Positions 24,701 through 33,235 of a stretch of DNA of 64,000 nt are shown here, piece by piece (positions within the stretch are counted from its first letter, which is position 1; each line of letters starts with the position of its first letter). A model generated the notes under the pieces. The model was not told the origin of the DNA and made no database searches. It worked only from the letters and a program-made list of their open reading frames with translations. The stretch is from contig NMRA01000422.1 of NCBI GenBank assembly GCA_002633005.1, positions 1-64,000 of the forward strand. The letters are read 5' to 3'. Source of the stretch: Phoronis australis (lineage: Eukaryota > Phoronida > Phoronidae). The translations under genes were made by a program, and so were the position numbers.

Positions 24701-26218
24701 GTGAAACACAGCCAATTATCATTAGGTTGTTCCGCCATGACAATTAATGAAAATTGGTCACAAGTATCAGTCACACATTACGCTACGACAGGATTCTGTT
24801 TCCATTACCAACTCAAGTCGCATGCTCACCAGACTTAGAACTTCCACGCCAGTTTAATATATTCTTATACTCAGCAATTCATGGATAAGATGTCTACTAC
24901 TTAGTCTGATTGGATTTATGCACTCGACCGCTGGTGCCCATGACTCAGTGGACTACAGCATCTGCACGGTTAGCAGAAGGTCACAGTTCTAGTCCCGTTT
25001 GCGACAGAAATTTTTTCAGACATATAGTCATTACTACTATGATACGTTATGTGGCCACAGTTGAGCGGCCAGACTTAGAAATTTTGCAATATAATATAGT
25101 TCAGTGAATCTGTAGTGAGTGTACAAAGGTCCACTTAACTATGAGCAACTGCTCCAGGGCCGACTGATTAAGACACCTGGCTTTTAAGCAAGAGGGCCAT
25201 GGGTTCAAGACTGGGCAACTATAAGGTACTTTTTCACAATACTGGACTACCGGTGCGTGACAACACCTACTCAAGACAGTGGAGAGGGACTACACAGCCT
25301 CCTGAGTTTGAAAAAAAGATGGATATAGAGGAGATCAACCTGATGTCAAGTTCTAGGTGTCGTGGCCCCCAGTTTATTGGATGAGGAAGAATGTGGTGAA
25401 TCTGGAGTGAGCCTATTAGTATATGAAAGCCTCTTTTAATCACTTGCCTACAGGCACTAGCTCTGGTACCACCTGGTTAAGATACCTGACATTTTAGGCA
25501 AATACATCTATTTCATTGAAGACATGACTAAACTTTTTGTTTGAAACCTTGATATTGTTGTGAATGTGGTATTCTCTCGCGTTCACTATTATATTGAGTC
25601 GCTCGTAGTGTCGAAACAATTAATCTCCTTTCTTCAGGTGTGCGGCCATATAGCAAAACATCGTGAGCTCTAACAAACAGACAAATTAAAACACATGCTA
25701 CATTTCGAAACTGCATGATGTCTCATCGTCAGGCAATAAGTGAAATGAACATATACGTTGCAAAATAAACAGTGAAATGTGTCACTGGGGGATGAGGGGC
25801 AAACAAGCAGCGAGTGTAAAAAGACTCCCCAGTAGGTCCCAATATCGACCGGTAAAGCGGGTAAAGGTATCAACGTGAAATTCATAGAGTTGACCAAAGA
25901 CTAATTGCCGAAGACAGCAATTTAAGAAAGGCTTATATTTACAACACTGACTGCAGATTCACCACAACAAGAACAATAAACAATGCAGACCGTGTTGAGG
26001 AAAATGTTATCTTACTCACCTCTGAACTCTGGCGTAAAAAGCAAGGTTTGCAGAAGGGAGTTGAGGTAGCATGTTGCACCCCTGTTGCCGATTCCACACA
26101 AGCCTGTGGACGGTCTAGGCAGGGGTGGGCAAGGTAAATTGGTACCAAGTGCGGCATCTGATTCCGTCAAACAAGTGGAATACTCCCCAGCGTCTTCAGC
26201 AAACAAAAACCCGAACAT
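578..26218 (-). CDS. USP40: USP40-like ubiquitin carboxyl-terminal hydrolase (23 exons, C-terminus off the left edge)
   Basis: Deubiquitinating cysteine protease of family C19, predicted to cleave ubiquitin from proteins. Exons, 5' to 3' on the minus strand: 26020-26218, 24608-24675, 24129-24242, 22895-23020, 20697-20882, 19910-19996, 19271-19327, 18127-18243, 17568-17708, 17122-17333, 16532-16686, 15980-16061, 15086-15257, 13887-14039, 13190-13388, 12612-12717, 11910-12127, 10233-10321, 8181-8289, 7387-7526, 7045-7129, 3598-3823, 578-788. All junctions are GT-AG and every phase joins, giving 3,252 nt (1,084 codons) without a stop. The protein starts [11 protein letters not shown], has the Cys box [11 protein letters not shown] (C50), a CxxC pair (C172/C175, C220/C223), the His box GGHYHAY (H301), then the USP40-type ubiquitin-like tail. 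I compared it with human USP40 (about 1,235 aa) from memory; it matches in order to the end of the last exon seen. The final roughly 100-150 residues lie left of the window. Exon 17 is the least conserved and its donor (GTAAAA) was chosen by phase and by similarity across the junction. Confidence 0.93.
1950..2840 (+). mobile_element. Degenerate copy of the Helitron-like repeat family
   Basis: It lies in the USP40 intron between exons 22 and 23. Recognisable family segments include the A-type motif near 1960-1978 (TGACCGCTAGGTGGCGCAG), a B-type motif near 2218-2236 and a decayed 3' end near 2760-2840 with GAGATGACAGAC followed by a GTGATCGCATAAAA remnant. The internal repeats are heavily mutated, so this is an old copy. 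Confidence 0.6.
4375..5674 (+). mobile_element. Helitron-like (HINE-type) element with tandem core carrying CTCF-like motifs
   Basis: It begins with ACAAGAGCAACG and GAAATGCACCCACGAAT and ends in a hairpin at 5636-5673 closing with TGTGGGCGCAT, the inverted complement of the start. In between is a tandem core with a period of about 454 bp. Each unit has three similar 19-bp motifs: A at 4459, 4879 and 5334; B at 5025 and 5478; C at 4737 and 5173. The plan (short inverted ends, terminal hairpin, internal tandem core) matches Helentron/HINE and bivalve pearl-type elements. It has no coding capacity. It lies in the USP40 intron between exons 21 and 22, in the opposite orientation to the gene. Confidence 0.8.
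5929..6590. repeat. Second tandem repeat family with an inverted CTCF-like motif
   Basis: Diverged units share TTGATTATCTCAAAAAC (starts near 5938, 6091, 6225 and 6503), GACGGATCATGA-type segments, GGCTGGTATGCACCAGC and GATTTGGCTAC. Units are irregular, about 130-280 bp apart. One unit has TAGCACCCCCTGTTGGCCA at 6181-6199, the reverse complement of a CTCF-like site. It lies directly after the Helitron-like copy in the same USP40 intron. Confidence 0.7.
6181..6199 (-). promoter_or_regulatory. Close CTCF-like motif, opposite orientation, in the second repeat family
   Basis: Read on the minus strand it is TGGCCAACAGGGGGTGCTA, 17 of 19 matches to the vertebrate CTCF consensus by hand count. It faces the motifs of the element ending at 5674. 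Confidence 0.5.
8640..8960. repeat. Two-unit diverged tandem repeat in a USP40 intron
   Basis: Two related segments, each ending near ATTTAACATGG (about 8719 and 8923), lie about 204 bp apart and share AAAATT, AAAATTTT and GGCC blocks. No coding potential. A perfect NRF-1-type site, TGCGCATGCGCG, lies just before at 8545-8556. Confidence 0.4.
10054..10226. mobile_element. MITE with long inverted ends, abutting USP40 exon 18
   Basis: The left arm (ACCTTATTCATGCAGTTGCC then a GAGCCTCTTTTTAG block) is the inverted complement of the right arm (GAGGCTCACTACTAAAATGG then GAATAAGGT). Arms are about 55 bp with a loop of roughly 60 bp. The right end stops 6 bp from exon 18 (10233-10321), so it lies within the 5' splice-site region of that intron. 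No clear target duplication is seen. Confidence 0.7.
18127..18243 (-). CDS. USP40: USP40 exon 8: catalytic His box
   Basis: This 39-codon exon encodes [18 protein letters not shown]. The motif GGHYHAY is the USP His box, and H301 is the expected catalytic histidine. It is flanked by clean AG and GTATGT sites, and both ends are phase 0. Confidence 0.93.
18355..18815. repeat. Interspersed repeat, copy 1 (USP40 intron)
   Basis: This segment shares ordered blocks with 40865-41335: GACTTTTTATCAATCTG, GTGACCATGTTTT, CGGTATGAACAACA, TGGAATATTCTA-type sequence and GAAAGTTTCATACGAATCT. Both copies have the same orientation and are intronic. No ORF or terminal inverted repeat is visible, so the class is unknown. 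Confidence 0.6.
20697..20882 (-). CDS. USP40: USP40 exon 5: zinc-ribbon CxxC pair of the USP fingers
   Basis: This 62-codon exon carries [16 protein letters not shown] near its start and YKCERCNEL near its end. The four cysteines (residues 172, 175, 220, 223) are the two CxxC knuckles typical of the USP fingers subdomain, which often hold zinc. Both exon ends are phase 0. Confidence 0.92.
21440..22850. repeat. Minisatellite with a period near 147 bp in USP40 intron 4
   Basis: Units repeat AGACCCTGGGATTTTTTGG, AAACAGGAAGGGATATAGTG, a GACAAATATTT block and GTGATCCATGATAAA. The AAACAGGAAG anchor recurs at about 21622, 21772, 21913, 22058 and 22208 (spacing 141-150 bp). After a unique stretch of about 300 bp, a further unit begins near 22590 and runs to about 22850, ending close to exon 4 (22895). 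Confidence 0.75.
24905..25500 (+). repeat. tRNA-derived SINE-like sequences in USP40 intron 1
   Basis: Two tRNA-like stretches with pol III-type boxes are visible. One, near 24930-25010, has TGACTCAGTGG as an A-box-like part and AGTTCTAGTCCCG as a B-box-like part. The other, near 25160-25225, has GACTGATTAAGACACCTGG and GGGTTCAAGACTGGG. A third, partial piece near 25460-25500 has CCTGGTTAAGATACCTGAC. None folds as a convincing functional tRNA, so I call these SINE relics. Confidence 0.5.
26020..26218 (-). CDS. USP40: USP40 exon 1: start codon and catalytic Cys box
   Basis: The ATG at 26218-26216 opens [11 protein letters not shown], which resembles the start of vertebrate USP40. The exon carries [16 protein letters not shown], the family C19 Cys box; the catalytic cysteine is residue 50. 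It ends in phase 1 at a GTGAGT donor. The segment between residues 15 and 38, before the Cys box, is variable and proline-rich. Confidence 0.93.
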
Positions 26219-26700
26219 GTTTACTTGGACTGTTGACCAACACTTGTGTCTGGGGTCACTACGACACTAAACTAATGCCAGGTAAACTGTTAAGTAGTCT
26301 TCGTGATTTCCTAGAAAAATGGACGAGACGACAAATCTTACTTCAGTTTTTAAATTAACGTCGTAAATTCTACCATAGATCTTTAATAAAGAGCATTTTG
26401 AAGTTTCGGGAACAGCAAACTGTCGAGTCGTCGCATTGGTTGAAAGGAAGGCAACGCACGTGAGGAAAGTCCCCCGGCTGAGCCAGCAGACTGGCGTGTT
26501 TGTTTTCTTCTTGGTGTGGCGACAAAATAACGCTATTATTGTCGATACAGGCGGTGGCGCATGTGCAGTTCAAGAATTTTAAACTCAAAAGTTATTCATA
26601 GTACACGCATACCTATAGGCCTAAATAAAGTTTGGACACACACACTTAAGTGAGTCACTTTTAAATATAACACCTTTTTGATGAAATCCCTCTCTTCAAT
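26219..26700. promoter_or_regulatory. Likely promoter and 5' leader region of USP40
   Basis: This stretch lies just upstream of the USP40 start codon. It contains CpG-bearing sequence that is scarce elsewhere in the window and an NRF-1-like GGCGCATGTGCAG near 26556-26568. No TATA box at a convincing distance is seen. The role is inferred from position only. Confidence 0.4.
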
Positions 26701-26701
26701 A

Positions 26702-26946
26702 ACTCAAATTGACCTTTTATTCTCATAACCTCGGTATGATCCGATAGATACTCTATAGACTATGGTCTGATAACATGCTTTCGAAACTGCGATGAGTAGG
26801 CCTATTAGTACTGCGGGTTGCATTACAAAGGCAAACCAACCGGTCCCCAAAATCCGGCCCAACTCTTCAGCCCCGAGCATGGGCCACTCCGTATTGACAA
26901 GGTGCTCGCAAGCACGTATAAAGGCTAGGCCTGCTGCGGGTACCAT
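26702..26946 (-). other. Doubtful 80-aa ORF with one possible membrane segment
   Basis: It begins MVPAAGLAFIRACEHL with a reasonable start context (AGACATGG), and a hydrophobic stretch FAFVMQPAVLIGLLIAV sits near residues 38-54. It lies about 480 bp upstream of USP40 on the same strand, in a CpG-richer patch. An AATAAA overlaps its 3' end. I do not recognise the protein. It could be a small membrane protein, a first exon or a chance ORF. Confidence 0.25.
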
Positions 26947-27450
26947 GTCTGCTAATAGTCCCCATCCTCTTGTTTTAGCGTTGTACGAGATTTTTCTGCC
27001 TCACTGACATGATGTTTCGCGACTGAAATGCAAATTTAAGGCGGGGACCATCCGCTGGTACGGCCGCAAAACTTGCTGAAAAAGTATCGCCTACCCGCAA
27101 TTTTTGCCTGTCCGATTAATTACGATTTGCCACCTATTAACTGAGATACCCCTCACTGAGGCAGGTACTACGGTAAGTACCACGATGAACAAAAACATTG
27201 TTTTTTGCCTTTTAGTGTAACGGGTTGTCGGGAGGCAAGTGCGGCGTGCTCGAATTTGTCATACATCGCTGAGGGTGCCAGTAAACACTGTTTTAGAAAT
27301 ACGAATTCGTTCACCGAGCGCAATACACAGACACTCCTGCAGCATGATAAACCTACTGAATTCATCCGATCAAAATTACCGCACCTGCCCATCCATGTTC
27401 CGCACGGCATCCAGTTGGCGAGAAGAAATTAAGTCAGGGTGTGCGCTTTG

Positions 27451-27621
27451 CACGGGTGGATCCAGGATTTTGAGTGGGGGGCACTAGCCAGGATTTTGTC
27501 CATCAGACATTCGCACCTCCCGCCTAACTCTCAAGTGCCAAATGGAATCTTCAGTGGGCCGAGAATTCATAGCTTGGGGGCCATGGCCCCTTGCCCACCC
27601 TCTAGGCTAAATCCGCCAGTG
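27451..27621 (-). mobile_element. hAT-like MITE, copy 1
   Basis: One end reads CACGGGTGGATCCAGGATTT and the other, reversed, CACTGGCGGATTTAGCC; these are imperfect inverted ends of the CAGNGGCGGAT type typical of hAT elements. The 8 bp on each side (GCGCTTTG and GGGCTTCG) match at 6 of 8, consistent with an old 8-bp target duplication. The body matches the element at 63419-63563 (ATTCGNACCNCC, CAAATGGAATCT). It does not code for a protein. Confidence 0.7.
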
Positions 27622-27629
27622 GGGCTTCG

Positions 27630-29499
27630 CATATTATACCGGCCAAATGAGCTGCTTTGCAGTTTTACGACGGTCAGTCAACAGAGTACACAAACCGACA
27701 ATTAATTGAATGATATATTGCACTTTAGCGCCAATCTTGAGCCGCAAGTGTTCGCTTTTGGGTTTATAGACATGGGCAGCTCACCATGGGCCCCCACTTT
27801 TTAAGTGCTACGCCGCCCATGGTAGATGACAATCGGCGAAATTCATATTTACTGACAATAAGCGATCGATTAGTCTGTTGTATTAGGTAGACAAGATATC
27901 CTACAACTGTATGTTAACAGCATGTCCGCTAACTTACTGCCAATGCTTCTGTAGCAAAAACTGCACTTTTTAGCAGCGATATGAAATCGCGCTTGGTCGT
28001 TTCTTTTCTTTTCATGGCTGGTTCGTAATTCATAAGGAATTCAAATGTCTCGTACAAGTCCCCACATTAGCCTATAAAATAAAAAAGCTTTTGCCACCCT
28101 GTAACTATTGAAAGCCTGTTTATTTGCAATTCAAAATAATGTTAGTTATGTATAAAAACAGTACAATTGTCTATAACCACATCTACTACACGAAGTTATT
28201 GAATTGATAAAAGTAAAATATTTCTGACTTATGCATTTATCACCTGGCGTAGGCCTATCTGTACACCTGACAACAGTGTGAACGTGGACTATTGTGTGAA
28301 AATTTAAAAGCATTTCTAATTTGAAGTCATTCAGAGCCATTTCCATCAATAACCACGCTAATATTTAAAGATGCTGAAATTTAAATATATTTTGAACTAA
28401 ACTTAAGTTTGTTTTTACATGGATGAATGTTATTAGCCGAGGTTGCTGTGCCGGGCACTGTAGAATTTTCGCTACGGCAACAACATTGGCATAGCAACTT
28501 TGGCCAGTAACATTTAACATATTTATACCACATATCTTCTGTGCACTAACCACGTCACGTGACTGTACAATAACCTTCTAGGTCATCACACATTATTGCG
28601 TGAAGGTATTTGGTATAAAATTAGTATCATCCCGATGAACATTCTGCTTTTGTATATTTTTCAGGTAGGAAATGTCCGAACAAAGCCTGAAATTTGTTCT
28701 GAAATAAAATTGAAGTGTAAAACTCTTTTGCAGCTTTAAAATTTATCCTATCATGTTTTTGAATTGAACATCATCGTACTGAATCAGGTGGGAAGACATT
28801 CACTAGGCACCGACACAATACCATCCATGTACACTCATGTATGCCTAAATGATGACTTACTAGTAAATGTGGAATAATTGGGGTACCCAAGAAAAGGCTC
28901 TTCTGCTGACGACCGTATTTTTCTGGTGTAAGCCCAGGAACTGCAATTGGAAAGGTCGAAACACGGAGCTTGTTGCTCAGAGGGTTTGCGTGATGGAAGC
29001 CCATGGACTAGCGTCATCATGTGATGAACGCGCGCTGTGGGGATCTGCTTTTAAAGGCAACTTGGCGCAACGACATGGTTCTCCCACTGGACTGAGAGGA
29101 AAGACAGAAGGGCCTATACTCGAGATTAACACAAATGTGAGGGAAATGGCTTATACCTGGGTATGGGATTACAGGTATAACATAGTGAATGCGGTGTGTA
29201 GGCCTAGCCTAGAGGAGCTTTCGTCCCTAATAATTTGCAGGTGTATTGCTTATGGTGAAGCCACTATCATCATTCAAGTTTTCTTTTTCAATATTTGTTC
29301 AATTTTTTCAATGTCCAAAACTGCTTGTTACACACATAAGAACCTACATGCATGAGTTTCTTTCAAAAGATATATTTCTTTAATAATTGTTAACCAATGA
29401 TAGCCGTAACAAAAATCGACAAATTTCAAAACGACTCCTTTGTTCAATATGTTTAAAATTGCAAAGATTGAAGTTGACAATCGCCAATCTTCACTGTTA
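27630..29499. other. Intergenic region between USP40 and proline iminopeptidase A
   Basis: No recognisable gene. A 162-codon open frame at 28867-29355 on the plus strand has no family resemblance and mixed composition, and I treat it as chance. The 3' flank of copy A begins near 29499. Confidence 0.4.
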
Positions 29500-32400
29500 T
29501 CAGGATAGCCAAGGTTCGCCTTTAAACTGTTCGCACGCCTTTAACAACTCGGACCGAAGTGGTTCTTCAAAGGAGGTGTGACCCCCGTGTACAACCTTGA
29601 AGCTGGCTTCGGGCCACCTCTGAAACGAAAGTACAAGTACTGTAGGTTATATTCGTGTGCAGACTAGGGTTGTGCAGTATACAAATAAATAAAAGCGAGA
29701 AAGTCTAAGTTTTCATAAAGTGCTGAACAGCACAATTAAAAAACAACTCAACCTAGGAGGTATTTACACAGAATATATGTGAGGCGTCGCACAGAAGGGA
29801 TTTGCACATAGAATATATATGAGGCGTCGCACAGAAGGGCACCTGAACTTGCGTTCTGTGTTCATAACGGAGCTATGCCGGTTACAGACAACGAATAAAC
29901 CAAAACATTCATTTCTTAAGCCATCGCAGCACTCAATGTTTGTCAAAAATACTTTTTGATACATAACATCAGACCACATCATGGCATAGTCGTCTATTAA
30001 AGGACGACTGGGAAGTAAGTACTGAGCTCGCTTTTAGTGGACGACCAGGCACATTCCAAACTCTCATTAATCCAACAAAAATGAGCCAATTACTGCAGAT
30101 AAAAAAGACAAACGAATAAAAACCTTATGAAGCTGCCATGCAGTGTCCACTGGGCAACACATGTCGTAGCGTCCTTGTAATATGATGGCTGGTATGTGGC
30201 GGATTTTGTCAACGTTGTCAAGCAGGTGGGAGTCGGACTTGAAGAAGCCACCATGAACGCAGTAGTGGCTGGAGGGAAAATAAAGAGCAAACGTAGAAAT
30301 TCCGGAACAATGGGAGTGTTTTGTCCGAGTTTATTAAGCAATTATTTCAGAAGGACAAAGCCGAGTAAGGTACGAATTCAACAGGGGATGAACAATAACT
30401 CGTTTACAAAAAAATGCACCTTTCATTCATGTAGGAGAACACAAAATACCACATCTCATTACGCGGGCGTCTCTAGTTGGTACACCGAATGAATATTACT
30501 ATGTTCTACCTTGTTGATTATAACTGTAATAGTATTGTAGTTTGTACTGGAACTACACTTGCCTTATATGGCACAATTAGTTAGAATGGTTTATTATATA
30601 AGTCTTGCCAAACAGTTCTATGAAATATGACTCATATGCATGTGGTCTTGTGTATTGCAAAAACATGTTGTTGAACAGTAGTTAGTCAGTCCGCAATAAA
30701 GTAGTGTTCTAGTAAAGACGCCTTCTTCACTCCTCTCTCCACAAGCCATTACAATAACCACTTCAAATCTCACCATTCAATTTTTGAAAACTTCTTCACC
30801 CACTCGTCATTTCCTAACATTTTCGAATCGTCTGCCGGAATGAGACGCATCACGCCTATTTCCCAAGTGGCCCAGGCGCGTGCGCATTCCAACATTTTGT
30901 CCTCGTCGTCCCCGTTAAGGAAACGATTGTAAGCACTCATTAAATCGTGTCTTTCTACCTGCATAATGAAAATGTGACAGATATCAACAACAGAGATTCA
31001 TGCACCAACGGCGACCATCACCATCAACAAGAACAACGGAGGCAAAAAGACTGCCACATGAGCTGGCAAAAATGACGAAGTGACAACTGCAAAGAAAAAG
31101 GACGATGACGATTAAAACAGCTACTTATCATACTCTGAAATCAAAATTCACTCACACATACCTGTGGTATGGGCGCAAGGTACACATTCTCGTACAGTTC
31201 CGGGTGAACTCGGCTTGCACCATCTTGGAATATCCACAGCAACTCTTTCCTGAAACGACAGGCAGTGATAGCTCTTGCAGTCGATTTTACGCAGGAAGAT
31301 GTGAGTTAAAGTGTAGGTTACGAGGTCTCTAATTTCCACTCATCGTCTTGTCTCCCGTTTAACATAGCAGTGTGATATTTGATGGCCATCCTGTCAGCAG
31401 AATTTTTGCGTCTGTTGCTTAAACAAATTTAATTATTCACGATGATGTGCGTCCATCATAACAAGCCACTGTTCTGAATGAACAGCTGCAACGAAAAATA
31501 ATACAAAGGTTTTGCGAAGTGAAGGAGCCCAAAGACCACCGACTGATCGGTCAACTTCCTATGACGTCAGTTTTAAATACCTTCTCATTGTCCAGATGCC
31601 CATTATAATAATGTGGCCAACTCTGTCAGGATGAGTTTGTGAATAGGTCAGAGACAAAGTCGAACCCCACGAGCCACCGATGACCAAGTGCCACTTGGCA
31701 ATGTGCAGGTGCTGTCTTAGTTTCTCGATATCTTCCACAAGGTCCCAAGTCGTATTTTCCTGGAAATAATGTGGAAGGCTAATTTTCGGGTGCTGGAGTA
31801 GTGTTGATCACACAAGTCACGAGAGTATTTGTGTCTGTTCACTGCTTTCAACTATTGGACGCCGACACCTTGCCACGTTCCGACGACCACAAAGGCGACC
31901 GTTTGAAAAGGCCCACCGAAACGCCAAGACACAGAGATGACATTTTAAACGCCAAAAACATGCGGTGCTTATACTGTCTTATAAAAAGATAGTCTCAGAA
32001 ATTGGATTACTTGATATGTGATTTAGGCAACATGGTTTTATTTCATTCTCACGCACCTTTATCTCCCCAGGAGGAGTCGATTTGCCGCTACCTCTCTGGT
32101 CCAGCAGGACGATTCGGTAAACATCGGGATCGAAGTAACGTCTTGATAGACCTGAAGTCCCAGCACCGGGTCCGCCATGTCTTGATAAGAATATGAATGG
32201 ATTAAAGCGACATTTCGTAATGTTTAGCAGGCGAAAATGGAATAAAACCTTTGTCTCATAAAATTGGTCTCATAACATTCTTTGCTGCGATAGCATTTTC
32301 ATTCCGTAACTCCAACTCTAGTTACGACAGGCCATTACAGCGTTTTCCCGTTGCTCCCAACTTGTTCGATTCTATAGGCTGTAGCCCAACAACAAATTGG

Positions 32401-33235
32401 GAAGAACACCCCTGTAGCCAATATCTTACACGACTGATTAACTCCATTCCGACATTTATAGTTGGAGGGCCAGTTCTCTTTTGTTCGATAATTGCTCTAA
32501 TCTCCAGTAAGATCATATCTAGCCTCTGACTGGGCTGTGCTGCTAATAATAAAAGTTAAGTCATAACATATTTGAATATAAACCAATATCATTTCTGGTA
32601 TTTTCGTCAAATGGTGATCGCCCAACAACAACTGAAAGTTACGACAATCTATTCTTTCCGAATCTACCAATTCGCTCTGGGTTTGACTGTGTTCACACGT
32701 GGTCTGTAATACGATTGGTAGATAGTTGGCCTGCCCGTTGTCATACCAGACAAAAGACTGCGCTTGACAGTAACAAAGAATTAAGGTAGATGTTATCACA
32801 CACTCACCACCCTCTGCGTCTGGTAAAGTCACTGAACGGAAAAACGCCGTTATGAATGCGTACATGCGCCATTTTCGAATTCACAGTTTTAGTTGTGCAA
32901 CACCAATAAATTCTGAAGCGCTTTTAAGTCACTGATGCTTTCTATGTTCTTGTTACTGAGTTCAACGGAAGGAATGCCATGAAACGAGTTTGATGAGAGT
33001 TATTTGAGCTTCCAAAGTTAAAAATCAATAGTGCGACCTAAGTAGACTCAGTACAGAGCACTTAAATATACAACGACCTGTAGCCAATCAACTATTGTCC
33101 TTACAGAAATATCACCGGCTTCCCGTGCTTGTTTCCACTTTCTTCGTAATAGACCGTGTGTAACGACGACACAGATAGCATCCCCGTGATATAAGGCTCT
33201 ATTTCAGGATACAACTCTGTCTTCCCATCCTCCAT
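29500..33235 (-). CDS. Proline iminopeptidase, copy A (alpha/beta hydrolase, peptidase family S33)
   Basis: Predicted prolyl aminopeptidase that removes N-terminal proline from peptides. Exons 5' to 3' on the minus strand: 33105-33235, 32057-32180, 31581-31759, 31162-31249, 30774-30958, 30124-30268, 29500-29619. All junctions are GT-AG and total 972 nt, 323 aa plus stop, the usual family length. Motifs: oxyanion region LHGGPGAGTS, DQRGSGKSTPP, nucleophile elbow GGSWGS (catalytic Ser), GRYDMCCP (catalytic Asp) and VVHGGHTS (catalytic His). No signal peptide is seen, so it is probably cytosolic. It is a tandem paralogue of the gene at 36491-47429, with identical intron phases. Oddities: the usual VLRGI after the elbow is IIMGI here, and the last residues (GEPWLS) differ from copy B. 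A possible ATTAAA poly(A) signal (minus strand) lies at 29379-29384. Confidence 0.94.
29771..29840. repeat. 40-bp tandem duplication in an intron of proline iminopeptidase A
   Basis: The block GAGGCGTCGCACAGAAGGG with its GAATATAT leader occurs twice, starting at 29781 and 29821. It lies in the last intron of copy A. Confidence 0.7.

Noticed and set aside
28867-29355. 162-codon open frame on the plus strand
   Set aside because: It is the longest frame in the window but has no recognisable domain and no consistent composition. Chance is enough to explain it in 64 kb.
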